A DNA stretch of 64,000 nucleotides, taken from positions 90,164,033-90,228,032 of the forward strand of contig NC_035433.2 of assembly GCF_002127325.2 (NCBI RefSeq), read 5' to 3'. The position numbers and the translations under genes are program-made. The notes under the pieces are model-generated. The model was not told the DNA's origin, ran no database searches, and saw only the letters and a list, made by a program, of their open reading frames with translations. Of this stretch, positions 45,001 to 56,553 are shown piece after piece. The first letter of the stretch is position 1. Each line of letters begins with the position of its first letter. The stretch comes from Helianthus annuus. Lineage: Eukaryota > Streptophyta > Magnoliopsida > Asterales > Asteraceae.

Positions 45001-46450
45001 ATGCTAGAATATGAGGACTTGATCTGGTTCAAGCTTTGACAATTAGCTTCCGTGGGAATGATGAAGTCCAAAACCTGTGTCTCAAACATCAAACATTACA
45101 AACTTATCTTTTTAACAATAACACACAGTCTATCAGTACTAGAAATCCACTCAAGTATTCAGGTCCAACTTAATGACCGTGATTACTCAATTAATCTACC
45201 AAGTCCAATTTAATGACCTTGGTTGATCTTTTGACAATCACAGACTGATTTTGTAAAACATTTTCAAACATTTTCTGAAAAATGTAACAAGCATCAAATT
45301 AATGAACTTGTTTTAACTTTCTTAGCAATCCAATCTCTATCAAAGTAAGCTCTCCTCATTCTTCAGCTCAGAACTTTTCCTGCATCTGCTTCAATCTTTG
45401 AGAATCCAACGATTAACTCTCCACTTTGGTTTGTCAAAAATAAAGCAAAAAATAAAATCTTTTTGGATTTTTAATAAAATGTTCTAAACTAAGAAATGAA
45501 ATGCAGAAAACTTAAATTGCAGAAAGTAAACAAAGTAAACTATTTACAAACTTATTTTTGGCGAGCGTGTCAGGGAATCATATCAGCTTTTCAGACAAAT
45601 TACAAGTACCGTTAAGCTTCATTTCATACTCAGACTTAAACAATTCACCTCGATTGTCGATATACTGATCCATCTTAAATTCTCACACCGATTTCAATTT
45701 ACTCAGGATACGAATTAGATGTCTTATGAACTTAGCTCATTCATGTGTCCCACCTCTTGAATATACTCCCGTATCCAGAATCCCAGATATTCAGTCTTAC
45801 AGGTGAGTATACCACAGATGATATCTGTTAGGGGTTAAATGCGAGGGCCGTGAGAGCTCAGGTCGATACTTCCGTATACGATGAGAGATGACGGCTTCGA
45901 CTTTTCGGTGTGTCCCCTTTAGAGGATCTTTTAGTTACAACAGCAGCGACTATCAATTTTATTGTTTCATCAGCTTGTTGAGGGCGATGCTATGTTTCAA
46001 GCATTTTGCGGAAAGTATTATTCGGGGACTAGGTCAGAACTTCCATTCAGCAGAAGTCCCGGAATAATACCCTAGATATCACTGAGTATAAAGACCTAGT
46101 ATCTCAGAATATGGGACATTTCAAACGAGATTTCAGGGGTTACCTATATATCCAAGTAGTGTTCCTCACAAATTTTGCAAGTTTGAAATTTTAGGTTTAT
46201 ATCCCGAATAAATCTACTAAATGTGCGAAAACCTATCGACACATCATTAGTGAGACTGTTTAACTCATTTAATCTTTACAATTCTTTAGCATACTGTAAT
46301 TGTCAAGCCGATGTACTATCATTTTCCCTATATACACAAGCTCTTTTTCAGTTTTTATATTGTTTTTTGATTTTGAAATTTTATCATGTTTTTGTATTTT
46401 TGCATTTTTTTTACTGTTTTTGTATTTTTATGAAAATATACTATTTACAT
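45001..46450 (-). other. Sirevirus 3' non-coding region, no env-like ORF
   Basis: About 1.45 kb lie between the pol end and the PPT cluster. Some Sireviruses carry an extra env-like frame here. I find no sustained minus-strand frame (the longest nearby is about 66 codons), and the 122-codon plus frame at 46223-46591 is antisense and low-complexity. Confidence 0.6.
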
Positions 46451-46459
46451 CTACTCCCC

Positions 46460-49400
46460 CTAAATACCAAAACAGGTAAAAAATCGACAAACCATTGCAG
46501 ATTGTTTCTCGTCTTCATCCACAACAATACTCTCATCAACGCCCACAATTCCATCCGACACCGAAAGAAGCTTCATATCATTCAGTTTTAACAAATATTT
46601 AAATCGATTTTTATCAAAAGCTTTGGTATGTAAATCAGCTTTCTGTTCGTCAGTGTGGATTTTCTCAATTCGTATCAACTTTTTCTCGAAACAATCGCGA
46701 ATAAAGTGATGACGAATTTCTATGTGTTTAGTTTTAGTGTGATGTACTGGATTCTTTGTTATATTTATAGCGGCCTCATTATCAACAAAAAGCGGTGTGT
46801 TAATTAAGAAACTGCAAACCGTAGTCGCGCATCTGTTGCTGTATCCACAGGATCTGAGAGCAGCAACTGCTAGCAGACACATACTCCACTTCACATGTAG
46901 ATAACGCCACAAACGTTTGTTTCTTACACTGCCAGGTAACCAATCTAGATCCAAAGAACTGGCATCCTGCTGTTGTTGATTTTGAATTGACTTTGCAGCA
47001 TCCGAAATCCGAATCGGAATACCCTTCGAGCGTAAAGTCGCCTTTTCTAGGATACCACAACCCCAATGAAGGAGTTCCTTTCAGGTAGCGTAATATCCTC
47101 TTCACAATAATCATGTGCGAAGCTCTCGGGTTAGATTGATATCTTGCTGCGAGGCACGTTGGGTACATGATATCAGGATGTGAAGCTGTTAAGTACATCA
47201 ATGAACCTATCATGGAACGGTAGAACGTTTCATCAGCCTTGTCTCCGGTGAGATCTGGGTGAATCCCATGATTTGTTGCAAGTGAGGTAGCAGCTGGAGT
47301 AGAACTTGACATCCCAAATTTTTCTAGAATGTCACGAACGTACTTCGTCTGGTGAATGAAAATTCCCTCAGGTAGTTGTTCAACTTGAAGACCCAAAAAG
47401 AATTTCATCTCCCCCATTGATGACATTTCGAATTTCTGCTTCATCACCTGTTCGAAATCTTTACACAAAATTTCATTTGTCGACCCAAAGATTATATCGT
47501 CCACATAAATCTGTACTATCAGAAGATGACCGTTGACCTCTTTAGTGAAGAGAGTGGCATCCACTTTTCCACGAATGAAACTGTTGGCTAGTAGGTGTTG
47601 AGACAAAGTCTCGTACCAAGCTCTCGGAGCCTAGTGTAAACCATACAGCGCTTTGTCCAATAAGTAGCCCTTGTTTTTGTGGATTGGATCGGTGAAGCCC
47701 GGCGGCTGACCGGTATAAACCTCCTCTTTAACCTTCCCATAAAGAAACGGCGATTTTACATCTAGCAGATATACTTTGAAGTTCTTCCAATGCAAGGAAA
47801 ATTCTGATAGCTTCTAGTCGTGCCACAGGAGCATACACTTTAGTAAAATCAATCCCCTCCTGTTGACTAAAGCCCTGAACAATGAGTCGAGCCTTGTTTC
47901 GTACAACAACTCCTCTGTCGTCTCTCTTACACTTAAATACCCATTTCGTATTGATTTTTCTATGACCATCTGGCAAGTCCACTAGCTTCCACACTCCCAA
48001 CTTTTCAAACTGACTTAACTCTTCTTTCATCGCAATGACCCAAGAGTCTTCAGTAAGCGCCTCTTTGTAAGTTCGTGGTTCAATCTGCGAAATGAAACAA
48101 CTTAATGAAAATTCAGTTTGTAAAAGTGCTACTGTAGAATAAAAACATGTAAGGCCCTGGTCAATTTAACGTCTCGTGCGAACGCCTGCTTGCAATTCTC
48201 CTATGATCAACTCCTCTGGATGATATGAAAGAGTTCGCGGCATTACTTCGCTTGGAACATCTACATTGCCCTCCAGATTAGTAACATTCTGATCTGCATC
48301 TTGTTCACCAACTTGGTTTGTTTGACTTAAATCCTGAATCTGCTCCCCCTCAGAATCTGAATCTCCATGATCAAATATCGGCATGTTTTCAGCTTCTTGT
48401 TTATCATTCTGATCCGACTGATTATCTTGATCAACTTCATTCTGTTGGACATCATCGTGTTCACCAGCATTACTCGGACCTGCTTCATCATCGTTTGAAG
48501 TTTCCCGTGGTCGCCTCGAATACTCAGCTGGGAACCTTTGTTGTGACTCGTACTCACGCAAAATATCCAACTCATCAAAGAAATCTTCTTCTTCTTCGTC
48601 TCTCATGTCAAATGAATCCCACAACTTGTCATAATGATAAGGCCATGAATCTCCTGGATTTTGTGGCGGCATAGTATAGCCTTGACATTCAACATTTGCA
48701 GCTTCAATAATCCGCTTCTCACTTGGAACGAAGACACGTCGCGTAGGACTTGAATATCCAACAAATATCCCTCAATGCACTTCAGACCAAACTTTCCATA
48801 AGGCTCTAGAACAGTACAGGGTGACCCGAACGGTTCAAGATACTTCAAATTCGGTTTGCGGTTATTGATTAACTCAAAGCATGTTTTGTTGAACTTTTTG
48901 ACAGTGAGAACCTTGTTGAGCGTATAGCATGCGGCGGAAACAGCTTCAGCCCAAAAATTAAGCGGTAACTTTGAATCTGCGAGCATAGTTCTGGCTGTCT
49001 CGATTAGTGTCCGGTTTTTGCGTTCTGCGACTCCATTCTGCTGCGGAGTGTACGGAGCACTAAACTCATGCAAAATACCTCTTTCATCACAAAATTCTTC
49101 CATTTTGCTGTTCTTGAATTAAGTACCATTATCACTTCGAATTCTTTTGATATGCCTTTGGTAGATTCTCCATCTTATTGAACAACGCCATCAAACTGTC
49201 AAACGTTTCGTCTTTCGTTTTCAAGAAAGAAACCCATGAAAATCTGGAATAATCATCAGTAACCACAAGACAATATTTATCTCCAGTAATACTCTTGACA
49301 TTCACCGGACCACACAAATCCATGTGAAGTCTCTCCAGGGGTCTTGAGACTGAATTGACTTGCTTTGTAGGGTGTGACTTTTTCTTCTGCTTGCCTTTAA

Positions 49401-49976
49401 CACAACTAATGCACTCCCCTTCCAGATGAAAACCTTTGACATGAACTCCAAGAACTAAATCAATGTGCACCAAGTGATTCATTTTTCTAAGATGTATATG
49501 TCCCATCTTCCGGTGCCACAATCTCGATTCTTTTTCAGTTGCTCTGGACACAAAACAATGAGCCTGACCTGTGGTTGTAGTAGCTACGCTCATATCCAAC
49601 ACGTACAGATCATTAACTCTTGGTGCCCTCATGATAATCCATTCCTCAGGGATTACAAATCCTGGTTTCAAGATCAAACATTCTTTATCAGTGAAGTGAG
49701 TAGTATACATCCTGTCACAGATCTGCGAAATACTCAGCAGATTGTTCTCCAGCTCAGCAATGTAGTTAACTCTTTCAAACGTCACAATCCCGTTGGATAA
49801 CGTTCCTTCACCAATAATCCTTCCTCCTTGATTACCCGAAAAAAACCAACATAACCTCCATTGATATTCTTCACATCATACAACAATGCGGTCTTCCCTG
49901 TCATATGTCGAGATGCTCCACTGTCCATAATCCAGCGTGAGACCAATCTCGGAAGATCCTGCACATATAACAACAT
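46460..49976 (-). pseudogene. Sirevirus pol (protease, integrase, RT, RNase H), broken
   Basis: Minus-strand pieces in order are: protease WIMDSGASRHMTGK (~49930); integrase zinc site LWHRKMGHIHLRKMN ... CISCVKGK (~49400-49510) and core MDLCGPV (~49320), VTDDYSRFSWV; after a frameshift, YTPQQNGVAERKNRT (~49020); a variable acidic linker (48166-48672); [16 protein letters not shown] and [12 protein letters not shown] (~47840-47970); after a further break YVDDIIFGSTN (~47490), FFLGLQVEQ; RNase H GYSDSDFGCC (~47000) and, in another frame, DNEAAINI ... KHIEIRHHFIRD (~46720-46790). A stop replaces Glu in the integrase DNGT*F motif near 49125. There are at least five interruptions. Order PR-IN-RT-RH defines Ty1. 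Confidence 0.9.
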
Positions 49977-50046
49977 GATTTAAACACTTCAATAAAGATG
50001 CCGATTCATGCTTCGCGATCAAGGAAGCTCCAGCAATTCAAATTGT

Positions 50047-53000
50047 TTATTCAAGCATGGTGTCCACCCAAGCCTCATCATCCTTGGGTGTAACCTTAAC
50101 ACTTTTAACTCTCGCAATTTGAATTTTAAAGTTTACAGCCTTCAGAGGTGGAAAATTTGCATCATAATCAATTTGAATTGAATCCTCAGAAGGTGAAATC
50201 TTTTTCTCAGCTTTAGGTTTCCAAACTTGTTGAGATAATGCAACTCGTTTGTAAAATCTGTCATTTTTAGTTACCACTTTCTTTACGGGTTCATTTTTCA
50301 CTTTGGTGTTGTTATTTTTCACTCTTTTTCTCAACAACGATTGGTGCTTTACCCTTCACCTCAACTTTCTTCTGTTGAATCTTCACAGTTTCAGTCTTTG
50401 GCTTCACGTTGGTACACTTTCGTGCAATGTGACCAACTTGATTACATCTGAAGCATGTTCGAGTGTCAACTACTCGACTCGTGCCTTCAGACTGAGACTG
50501 TGAAGCTCTCTTCTCAAAGAACTCTTCATTCGATTTTGAAAAAATTTCTTTCTCTTCATCAGCAAGGGAACTCGAACTGTTCACAAACACCTTCTTCTCA
50601 GCAAACTTCTTGTTATGAACATTCTTTTTCTGATAAAACTTACCCCCCAGATAACCACCCGACCAATTGTTTTGATTTTTGTTCTAAAAACGCGGTGGAA
50701 CTACAGATTTCTTGTAGTATGTTTTATCTTTCTCAAAATTCATTTTTCTCTTTGTTTGACTCAGATTGTTCACTTTTGACAACTCAACTTCAACCAACTT
50801 GAAAACATTTGTCCATTTGTTCACATTAACATTCTCAATCGGAAACTCAGAATCCGAAAACAACTTATCTGAACCCAACATCTTGTACAAGACAAGATTT
50901 GATTCTTCATTTAAGTTGTTCTTGGATTTTTGTTTCGGAATGTATTTATCCAAGAAACATCCATCTTCCTCAGTAGTGTCATTATCCGTTTTTAGCACAT
51001 TTTCAACAACACTTTTTACAACATCATTTTGGACACTATCGTCATTGGAAGATGTGAACGTGACCTCAATTGAATCTGGAAGTTTCACTTCACTTTCTTC
51101 TCCAATTTCAACCAACCCCGATTGTTTTTTCGAATAATTTTCCATAATCGGTGGTGGAACTCTATGAAAACCCACCCCAGTTCCATCAGCATAAACATCT
51201 TCGCCAGCTTTGTTTTTCCCAATGGGTTTGGGAACAATGTGTTGCAAAACAAAGCTTGCGGAGTTGTAACTGTTAAGCTTCAACTGGATTCGCTCGTTTT
51301 CAATTTCAGCCTCTTGAAATTTAAGTTTCTGTTTAGCGATTTCATCCAGTTGTTGGTTGATTGATTCTTCTTTTACTCTAAGCACGGCTTTTAGTTGAAT
51401 ATTTTCTTTATAAGTTTTACCGTTTCGATCATCATTATCTTTCATTGTGGTTTTAAGCTTCTCAAAATTTTCAGTGATTTGACGGTTTTCAAGAACTAAC
51501 TTCTCATTTTCTTTTCTAATCCTCTCATGATCAGTTTTATCATTTTCAATTTTGTTAGTTAATTCTTTTATCCGTTCAGTTGAAGCTTTAACCATCTTGT
51601 CACGATCAAGAATTTGATCCTCAACTTTTCTGACTTTCTCTGTCAGATCCTCAACCTTCTTACCGTTGAGACACGTGATCGTATTACAAAATTTGCATTC
51701 TTTGATGCAATTTTTGCAATCAACATCCCCATTAACTTTCTTACCTGATTCAGTCGTTGACGTGTTTAAACTGACCTGGCTTTTAGACTCAGAGACGGAT
51801 TTAGAATCTACCTCAATCGCCTTAGCTGCCAGCACCTTGTCAGCCATTTTTCCGAGATTTTCAGCAGTCAACTCCTGAGTAGTATCAATAATTCCAGTAT
51901 CAACTTTCTTTGACTTCTCTTTCTCTTCTTTCTCCTTTTTCTCTTTCTCGTCTCCAGTTCCCCACCATTTATTCTGCCAGTAATCATCTTCATCTTTTAA
52001 CTCTTTGATTATGGCCTCTAGATCAAGAGTGTTGGGATCAATAGCAATGTTTCCATATGGGTCAAGATAACACTCTCTGTCTGGATCCCATCTATTTGCT
52101 CTCTTTGCTTCTGAAAAGATACCAGATATTCTGATCATTCTGTTTGTGGCCAACAACCTTCTGTAATTATACTTCTGTTCTTCATTTCTGTTGTCTTTCC
52201 ACGGAACAGGTTCATTCTTTGCCATGAAAGCGTAACCAACCGCATCTTCCTCCGGTAGAACCTCTTCACTCCAATCATACCCTTCGTCATCGTAAATTAC
52301 TGCAAGAGCTCTAGATTTCTCTCTGTTGTCTTCAACCTGCTTCAATCTAGGCGGCTCAGATTTATTCTGGTGATAAATTGCCTTCTTGTAGTAATCCTCT
52401 CTGAATGGGTTCTCCGACTCATCAGCATATGCGTTTCTGCATTCTCGCTTGAAGTGACCTTTCTGCTTACACTTGAAGCACGTCACCTTGGACTTATCAA
52501 ACCCCAGCTTGGTAGATGGTCCACCAATTGACTTCCTGCCGGTTATTTCCATGAAACGTTGAGCTCGACGAACAGCACTGGCCATGCACCACCTTATGTC
52601 TATTAGTTCCATTTCTTCAGGATCTATTTGATCATAGTCCTCTTTTGTTAAGTTGGTGTTGCCTATCTTCCCAGCTACAAGACTTTCATACGATTCCAAT
52701 ACCGATGCTAGGAAAACCATCTGCTGCTTAGCCGACTCCTCGCTGAAATTCTGAGCATTCTTCATGTCTACAGCGATGTTGCAGTGAAACAAGTTCTTTG
52801 CATCAGACTGGTTTGAATTTGATGAAGATCCACTGTGATAACCACTGTGATATTCACTGCTTTGACTGCTTTGACTTTCTTTGCTTGTTGTAGACACATT
52901 CTTAGCAGAAAACGCAGTTTTGGGAGATGATGTTTTTGGCATCATGCTCTTTGGATAATACAAATACAAGTTCTGCTGGTATAATGAGTGATTGACTTTG

Positions 53001-53758
53001 TGTGTCTTCTTCAATTCCAACTCATGACTCTCAAGTTTCTCAATCAGCAAATCTACAGTTAACACTTCTGGCTCTTTGATAGTATTTTTCAGCATCATCG
53101 CATAATATCTCCAATCCATCTCGTCTGGTAATGAATCGAACAATTTGTCAACTAACTCATCTTCAGGATACTTAATTCCATGTCTAGCTAGTTCCAGCTT
53201 CAGGTGCCCAAACCTCTCGATCATTTTTGACACTGATTCATTCTTTAAACACCCGAACAAATCAAATTCTTTCCTAAGAAGTTTCTTTTTGTTTTTCACG
53301 ATTTCAGTACTTCCTAAGCATTTCTTTTCTAATTTTGCCCAGAGGTCTTTAGCACTAGAGTAATCAATCAAAGAGATTATATCTTCACGCACAGATTGAA
53401 ACAATAATGCCACACATTTCTGCTCAGCCACAAACGACTCTATCTCATCAGATGTTGATAAAGTTTGACCCTCTTTGCCTCCATTATCGTATCCGTTTTT
53501 GAGACTCTTCCAGCTAGGGAATGCAAAAGCCATCAACCAATCTTCAAATTTCTTTGCCCACCGACTATACTCCTCGATAGCCATCAACTTCGGTGGTTTG
53601 TTGTAAGTTCCGAAAGCACTTTCAACCTCCAAAGCATCCGATAATTTCTTCTTGGCGTTTGGCGGGTTCTCATTATTGTTGCTTGTAGATGAATCGTCTC
53701 CCGAATTTCCAGCAAATGCGTACATGTCGCTAAACGGGTTCAAGAAAATGTCATCCAT
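50047..53758 (-). pseudogene. Sirevirus gag, nearly intact but for a nonsense codon
   Basis: ATG at 53758 (MDDIFLNPFSD) opens 1,024 codons to TAG at 50684. The upstream start at 53788 is GTG and unlikely. The N-terminal gag_UBN2-type region (WAKKFEDWLMAF ... LWAKLEKKCLG) covers about residues 60-230, the first zinc knuckle CFKCKQKGHFKREC is near residue 430, a long Lys/Glu-rich coiled coil follows (about 670-830), then an acidic tail. After the TAG, the same frame continues with a second knuckle CFRCNQVGHIARKC (~50415-50460), then a frameshift near 50330 and QVWKPKAEKK up to a stop at 50047. An unusually long gag with coiled coil is a Sirevirus habit. Confidence 0.85.
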
Positions 53759-53819
53759 CTTTAACGTACCTGAAAGATCAGCAAACACTTAGAAAAATTT
53801 TCGAAATTTTGGAAAATAG

Positions 53820-54090
53820 TGACACAAAAGCGAAATCAGCTTTAATGACACAAAAGCGAAATCAGTTGTAATGACTGATAAGCGAAATCAGACTTTGACA
53901 GATAAGCGAAATCAGTAAGATGTCTCTATGAGCGAAATCAACAGACACCCTAAGAGCGAAATCAGACAATGTTTGTCCCTACGAGCGAAATTGGCTGTCA
54001 CACGAGCGAAATCAAGAAAATTACTTATCCGTATGAGTGAAATCAAGAAATTAACCCTCGATGTTCATAAAAGCGAAATCACGTTTTTAA
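53820..54090 (+). repeat. AGCGAAATC repeat array in the Sirevirus leader
   Basis: About ten copies of AGCGAAATC (or AGTGAAATC) are spaced 17-35 bp apart between the gag start and the PBS. The same word, as GCGAAATC or GCGAAACC, occurs in both LTRs. Spacers do not resemble one another, so this is a reiterated word, not a satellite. Confidence 0.9.
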
Positions 54091-54289
54091 CCAATTTTTA
54101 CCATTTTTAAGCTGTATTTTAACCTGATTCTTTCTAGGGTTTGTTATTACTATGTTTCACACGTTATATTCAAAATTCAGGCCATTTCAACCGTAGAAAC
54201 TAGTTCAAATCAGAAAAATATGAGAAGAAGTGAGTAGAAGTAAGAGAATTTGGTAGAATCAAGCTGTAGTAGTATGAACTCCTCGTCCT

Positions 54290-54303
54290 GAGCTCTGATA
54301 CCA
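54290..54303 (-). other. Primer binding site (initiator tRNA-Met)
   Basis: The minus-strand TGGTATCAGAGCTC lies two bases inside the 5' LTR edge and complements the 3' end of initiator tRNA-Met. Confidence 0.9.
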
Positions 54304-54305
54304 CT

Positions 54306-54739
54306 TGTTGGACCGATTGCGACCCTAAATAGTCAGTATAGATTGTTCATCTTTGCGTATAAAGGCGGAATCAATGTACACAAAGTAACAACAGCTTTTC
54401 CTCTTTAATTCCTTCTATATTGATGCTTTCTGAATCGATTTTGACAGAGTTTCGTTACCAAGCATATGACCAGGTTTCGCTCCAAGTTACAAATGAGGTT
54501 CACACATAGGGTATTTATAGTTGACTGATTTCGCTCATATGGCTGCCATATAAGCGAAACCCCATGTGACCGAAACAGCGAAACCTCCTGGTACTCTAAG
54601 AGCGAAACCCTAACTAACTAATGTACACATAAGCGAAATCTCAACATTAAACCCTAATTTGACTTTCCAACTCCAATCTAACCTATCTTGACCTAAGACC
54701 CAATACAAACGTAGTCAACAGACATCTCATGCACCAACA
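54306..54739 (-). repeat. 5' LTR of the Sirevirus
   Basis: 434 bp, same ends as the 3' LTR. TATAG/TTTATAG at about 54510-54518 on the plus strand (CTATAAATA on the minus strand) is the probable TATA box. Confidence 0.93.
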
Positions 54740-55121
54740 ACATGTAGTGTTTACATTAATCTAGTTAACTATTTTTGCCATGTGGATTCATTCAAACATT
54801 TTACTTTATACTTATGCTACTATTAAAACTTGTATACTCACCAATACATTGTGTATTGAACTATATTTTAAAACGTATTGCAGGATTTTGATGATGATGC
54901 ATGGAATCTAGTAGGATGCCTAGAAACGCACTTTAAACTTTGATACTTGTTGTATTGTATTTTTTCAAACTTGTTGTAATTCTTTTCCGAACGATGTACT
55001 TGATGTTAGCAATGAAATGAAATTCTTTTATTAAATACTTGTCACATTTAGCGTTATGAAGTCTCGAGCAATCTCGTTTTCGTCTCACTCCGATGTTTTC
55101 GCCATCAGTTGGGGTGTAACA
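54740..55121 (+). mobile_element. Ty3-type LTR, right part
   Basis: Resumes with the TSD ACATG after the Sirevirus and ends GTTGGGGTGTAACA at 55121. AAACTTGTATACTCACCAAT and CTTTAAACTTTGATACTTGT are phrases of Ty3 LTR ends, and the latter parallels the 4600-4690 region of the first LTR. 55122-55184 is unassigned sequence. Confidence 0.6.
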
Positions 55122-55184
55122 ATTAATGCCATACTCAATATGGATGAAGATGTTTAAAGGAGGATACTCGCCCATGGTATTCCC

Positions 55185-56514
55185 TGTCACGGCCCCCGAC
55201 ACGGTTTGACCCGTTTCGGGAGCCGCGGGACAGAAACCCCGTCGTATTTATTTAATTTGGCAGCGGAATTATTAATAGGATCGTTTAAAAACTTGAAAAT
55301 GCCCGATTATATTATTTCATAATCCGAGACAACCCCGTAATTTACAATAAGGAAATTTCACTGGGAAATCACTATTTTACAAAAACATGTTTCTTTATTT
55401 AATCGAGCCACTTCTTCAAGCGTGTAGTGCTACACGGCAATTTTTCCTGGATCACAGCAGATCACCTGAAACATGTTTTAAAAAGGTTTTATCAGCAGGG
55501 AAATACTGGCGAGTCACTCATTTTGCACAAAACGACACATTGTTATAACATACAGTATTGAGGGCGATTACATTGTTTATATATCAACCAATTACCCAAC
55601 GGTATTTGTCACTCGACTCGTTTCTGTGACTATGGTCATATCACCCATTGGCTAACTCGTTGTCCAACGGTGACGGTTATCAAGTATTGTATACAAGACC
55701 CCACATACCGGCAGTAATTGAAGACTACAAAGACTTAATCCCTGTAATTATAACTTTGAAAACATTTAGGGTTTTGTAAAGCATTTTAGTAAAAAGAGAA
55801 TGACTCAAATTGCAGATTTAAACGGGCAGAGTTTAGCCTACTGATAAGCCTGTTAACCTAATTCAAATAACGGTGCACACGAAAACTAGGTTAGTAACTT
55901 TAATCCAACTTTTACAACAACTCACGAGATCAAAACCTTCACAATGAATGACAAAGTGCGATACTTAAACATCCATCGAATTCACGACGAATGACAAAGC
56001 ATAACCCGAGTTTGGGCAGCACTTAAACATCCATTGGAATGGTCGTACCAGTGATCGAGTTATTACCCTGTTATCATGGCAGAATTTCGGGATTGTGTGT
56101 GTTTTTGGAGTAAACTGATGATATCTCAACGTACAAAACGAATTTTTACGTTGAACCAATGCCAAAATTCAACTGCCAAACTCATCTATTTATACTGGAA
56201 ATACGGCGCTGCCGCGTGTCACGAGAGGCTCTCGCGTGGTGCGAGAGGTCACTTTTAACATAGGGTTGCCACGTGTCTCAGTAGCTTGGGTGAGTCGACC
56301 GTTCGTTAAAATTCGAATTCTATCGAAAACTGTTTAGATAATATCAACTAGGAAATACCCCCCCCCCCCCCCCCCGAGTTTTAGGGGCCCTGATCCTGAT
56401 TCCGATTGTTCTGAAAATTTTAGGGGTTATGCAGGATTACTTGGGGGTCTCAATTAGGGTTTCCTATTGGACAAAATATAATAAGAAATAATACTTTTGG
56501 TGAGAGTTGTTACA
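55185..56514 (-). repeat. 3' LTR of the second Tekay-like element
   Basis: On the minus strand it starts TGTAACAACTCTCACC just after the PPT and ends GGGGGCCGTGACA at 55185. It contains inverted CTCTCGCACCACGCGAGAG-type words (56221-56247) and a C-run (56357-56377). Confidence 0.8.
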
Positions 56515-56527
56515 TCCTCCCCACCTT
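56515..56527 (-). other. Polypurine tract of the second Tekay-like element
   Basis: The minus-strand AAGGTGGGGAGGA abuts the LTR start TGTAACA. Confidence 0.85.
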
Positions 56528-56553
56528 AATAAAAATCTCGTCCTTTAGATTTA

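Larger units (their letters stand above)
44381..54739 (-). mobile_element. Ty1 Sirevirus (SIRE/Maximus-like), 10.4 kb, degraded
   Basis: LTRs 44381-44814 and 54306-54739 (434 bp each) begin TGTTGGACC and end CACCAACA. The flanks GCATG and ACATG (44376-44380, 54740-54744) are a TSD with one change. The LTRs differ at eight sites (1.8 percent), roughly 0.7 million years at 1.3e-8 per site per year. The minus strand carries a long gag, then protease, integrase, reverse transcriptase and RNase H with several stops and frameshifts. It is inserted in a Ty3-type LTR. Confidence 0.92.

Noticed and set aside
46223..46591. 122-codon plus-strand ORF as an env-like gene
   Set aside because: It is on the wrong strand for the Sirevirus, Phe/Tyr-rich low complexity, and partly antisense to RNase H.
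53820..54090. CRISPR-like array
   Set aside because: The repeated word is only about 9 bp, spacing is irregular, and it lies in a plant retrotransposon leader.
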